Assembly (NCBI GenBank): GCA_037903475.1
Contig: JBAJFG010000472.1
Span: forward strand, 496,001-560,000
Source: Ancylostoma caninum
Lineage: Eukaryota > Nematoda > Chromadorea > Rhabditida > Ancylostomatidae
Direction: 5' to 3'
Length of the DNA: 64,000 nt
Program-made: the position numbers and the translations under genes
Shown: one piece after another, positions 34,781 to 45,900 of the stretch
How the letters are laid out: each line of letters starts with the position of its first letter
Numbering within the stretch: position 1 is the stretch's first letter
Notes under the pieces: generated by a model
Told to the model about the DNA's origin: nothing
What the model saw: only the letters and a program-made list of their open reading frames with translations
Database searches by the model: none

Positions 34781-37700
34781 TTTGTCTCGGTAGCTCTCAT
34801 CCACTTTGTCAGCAGTCTAGGCTTGAACGACCTGGAATATGTATCGGACTAGATTAAAGTAAGCCAATACAATAAGCTCCAGCTAGCCTTTAATAAAAAC
34901 TCGCAGAATTTTTTTTTTCCAAACACGAGGATGCCAGTTGCAAGGATGCACTATGTTTGACCTGCTGAGCAATGTTGTTCTGGGACAGTTTTCCCAGTCG
35001 AAACGGATTTTTTTGAAGAAAAGAAACCATGCGCATCCATGTTCCTTTGCTCGTAACTTGTGACCTACCTGGAGCAGAAGTATGAGAAGCTCAATTTATG
35101 TAGTAGGTCATCTCCTCCCTGTTGCCCACGGTCGACTTGTCGTTGGCGTCAAGGACTTCTGTGAAACAACTCACCAAAGTCTGCAAATTTCTTAATTTTA
35201 TTTAAAATGAACAGAAATAAAAATAGTGTTAGCCGAAGTGGTCCTACGCGTATGGGGCATGGAAATGATCGTAACACTGTGACGAATCCAAATATGAGAA
35301 TAAATTGCAAAAATTCTGCGTTTACGCGAAGTATGGACTCGACTCCATGAAATGTGTCCGCAGGATATGCCATTGGCAAGAATGCGGAGATGCGAAGGTA
35401 ATTAACGCGTTTCGGGAAGGTTTTGCCCATTTTCTTGCCAGTCTCGAACCACACGCAATTTTAAGATATAGATTTGGAATCAGGAGCTCTAGAGCTTTCG
35501 ACTGATGCCTTCAAAAGTTGTTATAGTTCATTCCCAAAGATTCTGACGGTTTCCGACGGATTAATCTGTCGGAATCGGATTTTGGGACAAAAGTTAGGGC
35601 TGGTATTGTATAGTACTGTAATATAGTTATTGCCTATATGATAAAGCGCTTGGCTATATTGGGAAGTAGTGTCTACCTGTGGCCGTCTGTCAACTCCTGA
35701 GAAGGTCGAGGGAGTGCGTTGTCCTACTGGAAAGCTTTTTTTTTGCAATTCGTTGAGAATGAAAACTCGGGAGCGAAGATATTGCATATCTGTCCTTACT
35801 ATGCTTGGATAGCGAGCACACCTGGAGTCCAGATGAACAAATTCAAAAACCGAGACTCGTACATCTGTAACCTAATCGACTTTTCTGCTAATCTTTTCAA
35901 GAACAGCACTTTCCTTAAGGGACATCATACGCACTGCGTCTAAGCTAACAAAACAGGCACGTGCCGTTCAAAGCAAAAGAAGCTCATATGGGAGTGTATG
36001 AGTGCATCTCAAGTAAAGACAGAGTCTCGTCCAGTTCTTTTGTACAACTCTCCAAAATATAAGGAGAACTTCGTGGATAACTCATAAATAACAATATAAC
36101 CCTTCTATCTCTTCATAAAATATCTTAGTATTTCGGAAAATTTGAAATGTCTTAAAATTCTAAACATTAAAGATTATCCGGTGTAATTTAATGGAGATGA
36201 AGTGCATCTCTCTCTATTGGTTCTGGAGAAACGATTCATAGATTCCAATGAAAAACTCGTCGTCGATATACATCCTGACATTTCCACCATCCTGACTAAG
36301 GATTATCACCGACTGTTTGTCTGAAATGTACTCTAACATCATTCTAACGTGTATACTAAATACATCTACAGCTTTAGCCTCATCTATCCTCGTCTAGTGC
36401 ATTTGCGTATGAATAAAGAAGCTTTGCATTCTACAGTATGAATATCTCGCTCATTAAGCCTGGACAAGAATAACTGGTATTGGAAGTACATTCACTTTAC
36501 TCCTGAAAATCGTCTATGACGTTTGTGTAGGTAAATGGAGTCTCAAGGATTCAACCGGCTGACATAGATATTCCAGGCATTCTCAACCATTGAAGAGGTG
36601 CCTGTAGATTTGTGCGAGGTCTTGCATTATTTTTCTGAGAACATCTCTATACACCTATGTATTTTTGGGTTTTTTTTTCTCAGAAGGAGAAATAGCTCTT
36701 GAATTTGAAGGTAGGAGAATTTTCAGACTTCATGGAAAGATTTCTGCAGGTCTTTTTCAATATTTCGCCTCACCCACATTTTCAAATGTTTTTTTTTTAC
36801 CCAGAGAGCATTTCTTGGAGAATTCTTCTATTATACTCATAGAGAATTCTCCCAGACTGCCAAAGTCCAAGACTCAGCGTTCTTTTTCCTTTTTTTCTAT
36901 TTATTCTGAACCAAAGGTTTGGATGATCCAAGGAATGATTGCCGTGAAGCACGCTCCTTGGCATGTCTTTTTGCTGAACATCGTCTTTTCAATTTGTAGA
37001 GCTCTGATTTGTCCCGTCTTTATGATTTATCCCGTTTCCTGGAACTATTCACCTAAACTCGAATGAATTTAACAGAAATTTGAAAGACCGTGCCTATATG
37101 AGTCTCAATAGATAGAGATGACGTTCATATAAAAATTTTTATAAAAATAAATCTCAAAATAATTGGTCAACTCAGACGTCAGCTTCGTACTTATGAAATT
37201 CTTCTAAGAAGGTGCTAAAGTTCAAAAACTACTCGTTAACTGAAACAATACAAAATACAAAACAGAAATTTCCGCCCACAAAATTCTGGAGGCTTTTTGA
37301 ATTACCACAAAAGGAGGCCAAAAGTGAGCAGAAGGATCAAACCTATGCAGTACCTTGGTCTGTTCCAGTTTTGTTCCATTACTCACTCGACAACGAGCAC
37401 TCCTTTTTACTCCAATCAGTGGGTAGTCAGCTAAGGGTGGTCTGAGAATAATATGAGCTTTTACATGTACACGTGAGCTTTTATTTTTCGCTGGATGGGG
37501 CAATGTGCAAGTAATTCTCACGTTTCTGTGGTCTTTCCAATCTTTGAAGAAGACGAGCGAGTGCTGCACTAGCCCTCTTCGAAGCTGAAAAGGTCACAGC
37601 ATTGTTGAGAATATTAAATAGTTAACAGAGCATTCAAAAGCACCGCGATGTGTTTAAATCAAAAAAGATCTTGAGTCAGTCCGGAAGGTAGGGATGACGT

Positions 37701-38642
37701 CTATGCGGAATATTTTGGCAGAAATGGTCTCAGAAGAGGAAGATTAGTTAGTCAATTAATTCTTTTATTATCGGTCGACAGTGAGAAATATTTATGGTCA
37801 AAAGGATAGACATTGTTACGATGATGGAAATAATGGAAACATGGGGATAAGGGGGAGGGAGTGGGTAACTAGATGGCCATATTAGAGAGACTGGAATCCA
37901 CTCTCTCCGGTAAAAGGATATTTTGAAATCTCTTTGTGGCTGATTTTGACTGGAAGGATCTGTGCATGCTGGAAATGGTTCCTTTGAACAGAATAACATC
38001 ACATGGTTCATGGAAGAAATTTTCTAGATGGACCCAAGTTCCCTATTGTCCCCTCTCCAGCGCTCTGTAGTTGAGATATTGTTCTCAAGTGTGTCTCCTG
38101 AACTCTGACGACATTGAGTCAAAGAAGTAATGACCTCCACAGTTCCAGCAAAATAACTGCCATTTTTTTTTCTAGCACCTTTTGTTCAGAAGCGCAGTGC
38201 AAACAATAACTAAACACATTTAAGCGTGGAACTAAGAGAAGAGAAACACCCTTCTTAGACATCAACACGTCGGCAAAGCAGATCGTGTAGTCCAGTTTGG
38301 TGATCCAATCGCTCTTATTGCGAAGATTCAAACCTACTCCAAAAATGAAGATCTATTCTGTCCCTCAGGCAAATGAAAAGAAATTTGGACCCTTCGTAGA
38401 ACGAGTTTTTCTATAGCAGAATTCGAGCTGATTCCTGGGAAAAATGAACAGAAATTCCCAGAATTCAAAATTTCCAGAATCTATAGGTATTGATTTCATC
38501 TTTTAAATGAAAGAACCAGAAGTTTTTACACAAGAAGCTTCTCAAAAGCAGACAAATTTCTTGTGCTACTCGTGATGTCATGAATATTGCTGGTGCTGCC
38601 TGTGGCACTGCTTTTAAAGCTGTTAATGCTGTTTGTGACGGC
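34781..38642. other. Long stretch without a recognised gene
   Basis: AT-rich, with several frames of 60-130 codons but no known motif and no consistent exon series. The longest (36665-37066 +) crosses T-runs and looks accidental. Confidence 0.4.
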
Positions 38643-38763
38643 GTCAGAGTCAGGGATGTGCGGAAGTAAAATTTTAAATCCCGTAGAATGTAAAACGGAA
38701 AACGGAAGGCCAAAATGGGCGTAAAACGGAAAACGGAAAATTCCGCACACCCCTGATCAGAGT
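38643..38763. mobile_element. 105 bp hAT-like MITE with 8 bp duplication
   Basis: CAGGGATGTGCGGAA (38651) and the complement of CAGGGGTGTGCGGAA (ending 38755) border a 105 bp element. The flanks GTCAGAGT and ATCAGAGT match at 7 of 8 positions. AAAACGGAAAACGGAA is repeated inside. The ends match the family consensus of the 2.4 kb element at 22321, so they are probably related. Confidence 0.8.
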
Positions 38764-39506
38764 CCAACTTATCGACTTTCTTGAACTCTTGGCATGATGG
38801 TAGTCAGTACAGGGTGCGTCAGAATTATTGACGCACTGAAATTATACTGTAAGCGAGATAGACAGCAAAACCTCACATATGCATATCCAAAATGAAGATC
38901 ATGCCTCAGCAAATACAAGAAATCCGCTGAAAAAAATTTTTTGGGGTGCTTTCTTTCCTTGTAAAAGCAGTCCCGAATATAGCAGGAGAGAATATCGCCG
39001 ATGCGCAGCAACTGAAGTTCGTCCATTCTTGTTCCATATTATAAACAGGTTGACCTTTAGGAACTTGACACTCCTATGGGACGTAGGGCAGATCTTGGTC
39101 TTCACGTGAAACATGAGGTCGACTTCTTGTTCGTAAATCTTTCTTTCTCATTCTTGCCAAGGAATTGCATCTATGTGTCACTACAGGAAAATTTTTCTTT
39201 TCCTCGTTCCTCTCCCGAGCAATCTTCTAAGGGCTCATTTTCTTGCTTATCTCAGTTCCCATCACAGGGTGAATCTATGGGTACTTTGGCAAGGCTTGGC
39301 TCTGATGCAGGAGACAAAAATGGTACAGGCCTAGTTCCAAAAATCTACTTAAAGGACTTCAAACTGGCAGAAGACTGGCTTCCTTGTGAGCCTAGTTTCA
39401 GTCTGCTGATGACTGCATATGGATACCTTAGAAAGTAGAACCTGCGCTATCATCCATAGGAACAAGAAACTCCCAAGGGTTTATCTATTCGAGATCTGCA
39501 ACAAGG
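38764..39506. other. Stretch without a recognised gene
   Basis: The open + frame 39076-39438 has no recognisable motif. Confidence 0.4.
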
Positions 39507-40350
39507 TCGAAGCCTTGTGGTGGTGTCAGTGTTGCTAGTGTTGCTCGTGATGCTGTTTGCGGTTTTGCTAGTGTTTTATTTATTTATTTATTTATTCAAG
39601 AGCGCGTAAACAAAGTGTTCACGCAGTAAATACTTTCAAAACAACTTCAGTAATAGACTCTAACATGTAGCACTTTCCTAACTACATAGCACTAACTGGT
39701 TATAACAACACTGACTATATGTAAGGATGAATACAACTGCCGGAAACAGGATATAAAAAATAACTCGAGTCAGGAAGTCACTAAGCAAGCTTTCAGAGTA
39801 GTTAATTTTTTGAAAGAGCGAAGTGGCACGCTTATAAGGTCACAGCTAAGGAATTTGTTAACCTCTCGAGTAATTCTAACGGAAAACTCTTAGACCCTGA
39901 TTTTCGTCCTAGTAACTGGAGTCTTGAGTTTTATGCTCCCGCTCCTGGTTCTGGAATCGACAGTGGAAAGCATACAAGACAGCGTTCACCTCAGCTGCCG
40001 GATCGTGTTGATCGTAGTGTTGTTGGCTCTGGTGGTACTGCTTTAGCTTGAGACGGTGTTGGTGTCGGTATGACTGGTGTTGCTTGTGATGGCATTTGTG
40101 GCGTTGTCGATGTTGCTTGTAGTGCTGTTACACTTGTTGTTTTTGGTGTGTTTCTGGTGTTCCTTGTGGTGGCATAAGTGTTGTGGTGTTGCTTTTGGTG
40201 CTGTTCATGGGGCTGTCCGTGTTGCTTGCGGTGCTGTTGGGGCCGTTGTTTATTGTGTTCCAAGTGTTGCTTGTGGTGGTGTCAGTGTTGCTGGTGTTGC
40301 TGGTGATGCTTTTTGCAGTTCAGCTGGTGTTGCTTGTGGGGCTGTTGGTA
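39507..40350 (-). repeat. GTTGCT-type minisatellite (Thr/Asn/Ser-rich on the minus strand), interrupted
   Basis: Degenerate 9-15 bp units such as GTGTTGCTGGTGTTGCTTGTG occur at 39507-39565 and 40010-40350. Between them is a segment starting TTTATTTATTTATTTATTCA that looks like an inserted retroelement tail. Read on the minus strand the array gives NSTKSNTTTLMPPQGTPET, closely resembling the paralogous array at 41430-41620. It could be a decayed low-complexity coding exon or a plain minisatellite. Confidence 0.55.
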
Positions 40351-40584
40351 TACCAAGGACCGAATGAAAGTCGAAAAACTCAGATTTATTATTCATTCAG
40401 GGCTAGACCCGAAGAAATCAAATGTTCAAAGAATATATAGACCTAAATGCCTCCTTATCATTGCTAGTGGATCGTGTTGCTTCTTCTTTTTCAAATATCC
40501 AAATTGTAGACTTATTTGAAGTCGAATTCTCGAATTTCGAATAAATCGATAGATATCTAATGCATTATAACCCGACTGCTTCAC

Positions 40585-41120
40585 TTAGGGTCCAAAAATC
40601 CTTGTCGTGATTATGAGCTCGGCGGGGTTCCTCTCCAAAATGCAGAACAAGTTGGTGACCTTGGTTTCCTGATAACAAAGGATTTAAATTTTGATGAGCA
40701 TTGTGATCACATCGTTTCTAAGGCTACTAGGGCTGTGCACAATATCTTTCGTGCTCTAGCTACAAAAAAAAAAACACAGCCGTTCTAATACGAGCTTATA
40801 AGACCTACATATATGTTCGTCCCCTATTGGAATACGGCACTGTTATTCTCAATTCACATAAACGAAAACCCATCGATAAAATTGAAAGTGTACAGAATAG
40901 TTCCACTAGAAAATTATTGACTAGAGTAATAGGCTATCTCTATGATAAAATTCCTTCCTCAGCAGATAGAAATGCTAATCTGAAATTACATTCTCTCGCC
41001 TCTAGAAGGAGGAATTTTGATCTCATCATGTTTCACAAAATCATGTATGGAAAAGTCTCAATCCTCACGATTTCTGCGAGTTCAAATCCTCTATCACATG
41101 AGGAGGATGTTCCAAAATAA
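40585..41120 (+). pseudogene. LINE reverse transcriptase C-terminal relic (Jockey/CR1-like pattern)
   Basis: The + strand reads EQVGDLGFLITKDLNFDEHC and KATRAVHNIFRAL, then after an 11 A run (40764-40774) shifts frame and continues TAVLIRAYKTYIYVRPLLEY, KIESVQNSSTRKLLTR and LHSLASRRRNFDLIMFHKIM to a stop at 41120. This is the conserved block following the polymerase active site in non-LTR elements (DLG, YK.YVRPLLEY, IE.VQ, L.SL..RR). The endonuclease and catalytic palm are missing. The element seems to have landed inside the minisatellite. Confidence 0.8.
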
Positions 41121-41429
41121 TTGTTCCGAAAACAGTTTTTCTCAGTTAGACCTGCTTCAGCTTACCCTATACTAAGTAAAAGGCAATTAATTCCCGACAG
41201 TGTAAGATAGTTGAAGACATTGCTGGGAAGCTCCCTCAGTCCCTCGCTTTATTAACACCCTTTGTCTCGTTGTATTTCTTTTTCTTCCCTTTTTTTAACC
41301 TCTAAGTTTTCTGACGCCGCCTTCAGTTGTCCTTCTCTAATATTTTGTTTTTCTTAGGTATTTTGTTCCTTTTTGATTGTTATAGACATGACATGGCTCA
41401 TGTACATAAAAATAAGTATGTTCGGCTAA

Positions 41430-41767
41430 AGTGTTGCTGGTGTTGCTTGTGATGCTGCAACACCCGTTGTTTCTGGTGTGGCTTGTGATGGCATTACTGT
41501 TGTGGTGTTGCTTTTGGTGCAGTTTATGGGGCAGTCCGTGTTGCCTGTGCAGTTGTTGGTGTTGTTTGTGGTGCTGTTGGCGTAGCTTTTGGTGCGATTT
41601 GAGCCGAGATTAATGGTGCTGCTTCCATTGAACTCTTCGAACCTTGCACTGCCGGGTGATTTCGGCGCCGTAACACCGCCACAGTTCGGACATTGTGCTA
41701 CAGTGACCCCAAAAGAATGTTTGGTGATATAAGGACGATAATCGCAGCTATGTGTGCGACTAACCAA
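41430..41767 (-). repeat. Second GTTGCT minisatellite block with open minus frame
   Basis: Minus-strand translation contains NSTTNNTNNCTGNTDC and SNTTTVMPSQATPETTGVAA, paralogous to the block at 40010-40350. The upstream part of the frame has CPNCGG, but no start codon or splice signal is convincing. Confidence 0.5.
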
Positions 41768-42339
41768 GTCATTTACAGTAATTTTCGCAACAAAATGAAA
41801 TATTTATTTATTTATTGCACTGAAATTAAAGGAAGCAATTCAGTGCTCCATTAAACAGCATTAGTAATACAATTTCTTCGGCGAACTAATAAAGATCACC
41901 ATTGTTAGCCACCTTCGCAGATAATTTGGCGATAACCCATAAGTTGGAGGCGATAGCAATCATGTTTACCCGACAGACCGGGGCCGTTAATTTGTAATGG
42001 TTAAATGAGGTGATTCAATTCGCACCAGTTGGCCACGTGCCCAGCAGCCCTTGGGCTACTGGAGTATGCCGGAACTTCGGCACGCAGGTATACCAACTGA
42101 CCCCTGCGGGACCGGCATACCGGATCTTTGAGTGCTCGGTTATAAAGAACCTCAAGCGGCCATAGTCTGAAGCGATATAACAAAGATTGCGTAAGCGTTA
42201 TATCTTATCTTATAATATATCTAAGTAATTATTCAATCGTCGCTAAACACAGTTTTTTTTATCAGATCACGTTCCCCTTGTAAAGAAGATTTCTTATGTC
42301 CACGCTTTTCCGCTCGTTTTACCAGTATTCCTACTTTTT
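41768..42339. other. Repeat-like stretch with a GC-rich structured core
   Basis: 41800-41830 looks like a LINE tail (TATTTATTTATTTATTGCAC). The segment 42035-42180 is GC-rich with small hairpins (GCCGGAACTTCGGC; CTGACCCCTGCGGGACCGGC). It matches no tRNA, 5S rRNA or spliced-leader RNA that I know. Confidence 0.35.
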
Positions 42340-42900
42340 TCTAGGTCCCTACCACCCATGAAACTCCGCTGCAAGTCCCTCGCTTGGCTGCCGACACAAC
42401 GGCGAACACGGCTCAAAAGATGATTGGACACGCACTGCGTCTCTGGCCCGCACGTGTGCTTTGCAGTCTGCCGCCCACCGGCCGCCCGCGAGCTCTCTGC
42501 GGCGCTTCACGTGCGGCGTTCTGCAGCACGGCCACACTCTCTGACGACGTCAGCGCACTCTGCAGGCTGACCGACGACCGAAAAACGAGAAATTGGCAGC
42601 CGCGGCCGCTCTCTATACATCAAGTGCTAGAGTACACTGCGGCGCCGCTGACAAACAGCGCCGCGCGACAGGCGTCTGCGATCGCGCGCACACACACACT
42701 TAGCATTATGGTATTATGGTAGCCGATGTGCGCACTTCACCTGAGCGCCCGGCGACCTTGACGTCGCGACAGTCGCGTTTTTGTAGCGGCAATCAGCAGC
42801 GCACGATTTCTGCTGCATTCGAGGGCCATAGTAGAGATCAGCGGGCCTAGAAAGGGAGAGGGTGGAAGAGCAAGTCGCAGAGGAAGTCCCCACCGAATTG
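42340..42900. other. CpG-rich island
   Basis: A strong GC and CpG enrichment (for example CGGCCGCCCGCGAGCTCTCT) against AT-rich flanks. It may be a promoter region or a decayed GC-rich repeat. No start site or exon could be fixed. Confidence 0.35.
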
Positions 42901-45900
42901 CAGCTGTCCTCACCCATACAGCTGCCGAAGCGCCTCGTCAGCCATTGTTCGTTGGTGACGAAGCCTAGCGTGTGCAGTTTGCACTATTTGCCCGCTACCG
43001 TATTTCGACCACGTACCGTATACACCTAGCGTGCCTGCCAAACCCGAAAGGTCAACAGCGTGCCGTCGGAGCGTATTAATTGCGGCTGTGTGGAGAGCAG
43101 ATGAGGTCGTGAGGGTTGAGGGTTAGCGTAACTAGGTGGATATCTCGTCCGAACTATTTTTGCGAGCAGAGTAAATGAGCAAATCAATGTTTAGCGCGGG
43201 GTGTAGGACTTATCCAGGGATTCTTAAACGAGAATGACTGAATGAGCGATGTTCCTGCACAACCGGCACCCAGGTAATAGTTTGCCCCGAAATCAACTCT
43301 ACGGAAACCCGCACCCACTTTCCAATGCCTACTTGTGGAAGATTTGTCCAGAAAACGTTTGTTACTTGGTCGGTACTAGTGAACTTAATAAGTTTTCAAG
43401 TTACGAATGAGTTATGCATAAGGGAGGAAAGAAAAGGGAGAAGGCAAAATAACTCTTTCGCTCAATAAGGGCCGAGAAAAGAATAAAAAATGATGGAAAA
43501 CTGAGAGAAAACTGGCCCAACCAACCGCGGAATTTGGTGGTGTTTCCAGAGCTTTTGGTCGCCGTAGCTTCCAAATCCTAGGAAAGACCAATTAATTGAG
43601 AGAAGAATTCGATAGCGACGACAGGGACCCGTTGCTTAAAACATTTTTTTTCAAATCTTGCTCGTTGATCACCTTGGATAACGGAAAAGTGAGTCATCAT
43701 GACCAGTAAGCTCACGGGATCCGTACTTTAAGCAGTTCCACGCTTCTCATATTACTCCGCTGGCTCCATAACATCTTCCGGGACCCAAATTCTATCCGTA
43801 GGTATCATAGACATTACATAGATAGCAGTGCTGTAGAAAGTGCGCTAGTAATTTCTTAAGAAACGCAAGGCTCTCAATTTTGCACCATAATGGAAAATTC
43901 AACCTAATTTATCTATTTATCCGATTATTTCAATCATCCGTTCATCAGAAGAAAAAAAACTAGTCAAAGCAGAAACAGGAAACCAGTAGTAATGTTCTCG
44001 TTAGGACTGCAAACTACCCATCTATCCAAAGTGGACGAGTGCTCTGGAAAAAAATAGGGGCTATAGGTAGGAACTAGCAGAATCTGCACAGTTCGTTGAC
44101 TCCAAGTTTGCTTACAGGTTAGAAATCTTAAGGAAGCTCTTATGGATCCAACAATAAGTGCTTGTGCTTTACTTCGAACAAACATCTTAATGTTTCGGCT
44201 GCAAGAATCCTGGTATACTTTTCCGATCTTTTTACCGATCCTATTATGTAAGGAAATGTGGTAGATCCACTGCAGAAGGAATCTTCACCAAAAAAAGGTG
44301 TTGCTGACAACAAAAGCCTGAGATAGTCTAAGTAAACAAAAATGTAATACAATGTACTACTAAAAGTACATAAAAATACCACTCTGAGATACTCAAAATG
44401 AGTTTAAAATCATTGCTAATAAACTTCTTTTACATTTTATCTTCGGAATCAGACCTGCCACGAGTAAGAATCCGTGCAATTTCAGCAAAAAAAAAACGTG
44501 TCGCAGCTAATTCTCTGAGAAGCGGGCTCTTTCCTGGTATTTTTGGGCCTCGAATTATTCGCCGATCAAGCAGGAGGTGTAAATTCTTCTTCTAGTTCCA
44601 TACATTTTAGCAAAGACGAGCTGAATTTCTTCCCTGCTAGAAGTTCGTCACAATTGCAGCCGCACCAGCACCCCCCTCCCCCTCCCCACCTCACACCCGC
44701 CTTTCCAGGATGGGTGGAATTGTCTCATGTTAATGAGCTGATTATAATTATTTTGTTGCCTGTGATATTTTCAATAGTGTTTCCAGCTGATTCGTTTTAT
44801 AACTAGTTCCCTCATTTGAAACGTATTAATCTAGTACTTTTCAAAAGTATAACTCCACAAATAACCTAAACTATTTTGAAAAGTGAAAATATGTGATTCG
44901 ATAAACTTAGTTCGTTGAAATATAGTAATGTGAAGGGGAAGATAGAAAACTGTGGCGACATCATGTGTTGACTCATATGCGCACCTTTGAGTGCACAAAT
45001 GAATTGAAATAAATTAAAAATTTGTTGTAACACAATGATTACGAAACCGGAGCAATTGCTTGAAAAATATTATAGATCTTCAGTTTTCCTGATAGAACCA
45101 CTAAATTTCCTCCAAGATTTTCATTACTCTACCTTCTGTTTGTTGTGGCTTCCTCTTGCCTTTCAATTTTTCTCTACACGCTTTCACTTTAGCCAAGCTC
45201 AACAGCTGATTGTTTCACCGAAATTTCGAATTTGTTGAAAAAACTAACGTAATTTAAAAATTAGTTTATTGCAGGAATGTTTCGCGACTTCACAAAAACC
45301 TGGTTTTTCTAACATGGGACGAATTAGGAGTGGAGAGGGTTAGTCCATGTGGCAATGGACAAAATTCTAGTTTCAATATTTCACCTTAGCCCAAATGCTG
45401 GTTCCTGAATTGATCCAGTAAATGGGAGGATACACAACTTTCAAAAATCAAAACATGTAATCTTTGGTCTTCAGGAATTAAAGGGTTTGTTCTTACATCA
45501 CCAGAAAGGCTAAGGTACGGGATCCGAGATTTACCCTAATAGAATATGCGTATTTACCCGAACAAAAGCTTTTTGGATCCAGCTCCAGTATGTGGTTACC
45601 CTAGCGCAAGACCTTCTAGCAAGACAAGTCTCAAGCGCCACTTTTTTGCGCAGTAGATATGCCGGAATAAGAGGCAGATACAATTCGGCCTCGTGGAACA
45701 GGCAGTGCTGCGGGTCGCACAAGTTCCGTTCTCCTCATCTGGAAGACTAGAAGTGAATATTCAAGAATAGAATACCTAGATTCGGTAAATATTCTCAAAT
45801 GAGAGAAGAAATGCCACTTTTTTTACTATGAAAATTCTGTGTTCTCATGTTACACGGGTGAAACTTCTTCCGGAAAAAAAACTTCCGAACTTCCATGGGA

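Noticed and set aside
36665..37066. 133-codon + frame
   Set aside because: It runs through poly-T tracts coding for Phe and shows no family resemblance.
42001..42183. Possible tRNA, 5S rRNA or spliced-leader RNA gene
   Set aside because: Hairpins are present but no cloverleaf, 5S internal boxes or spliced-leader sequence could be found.
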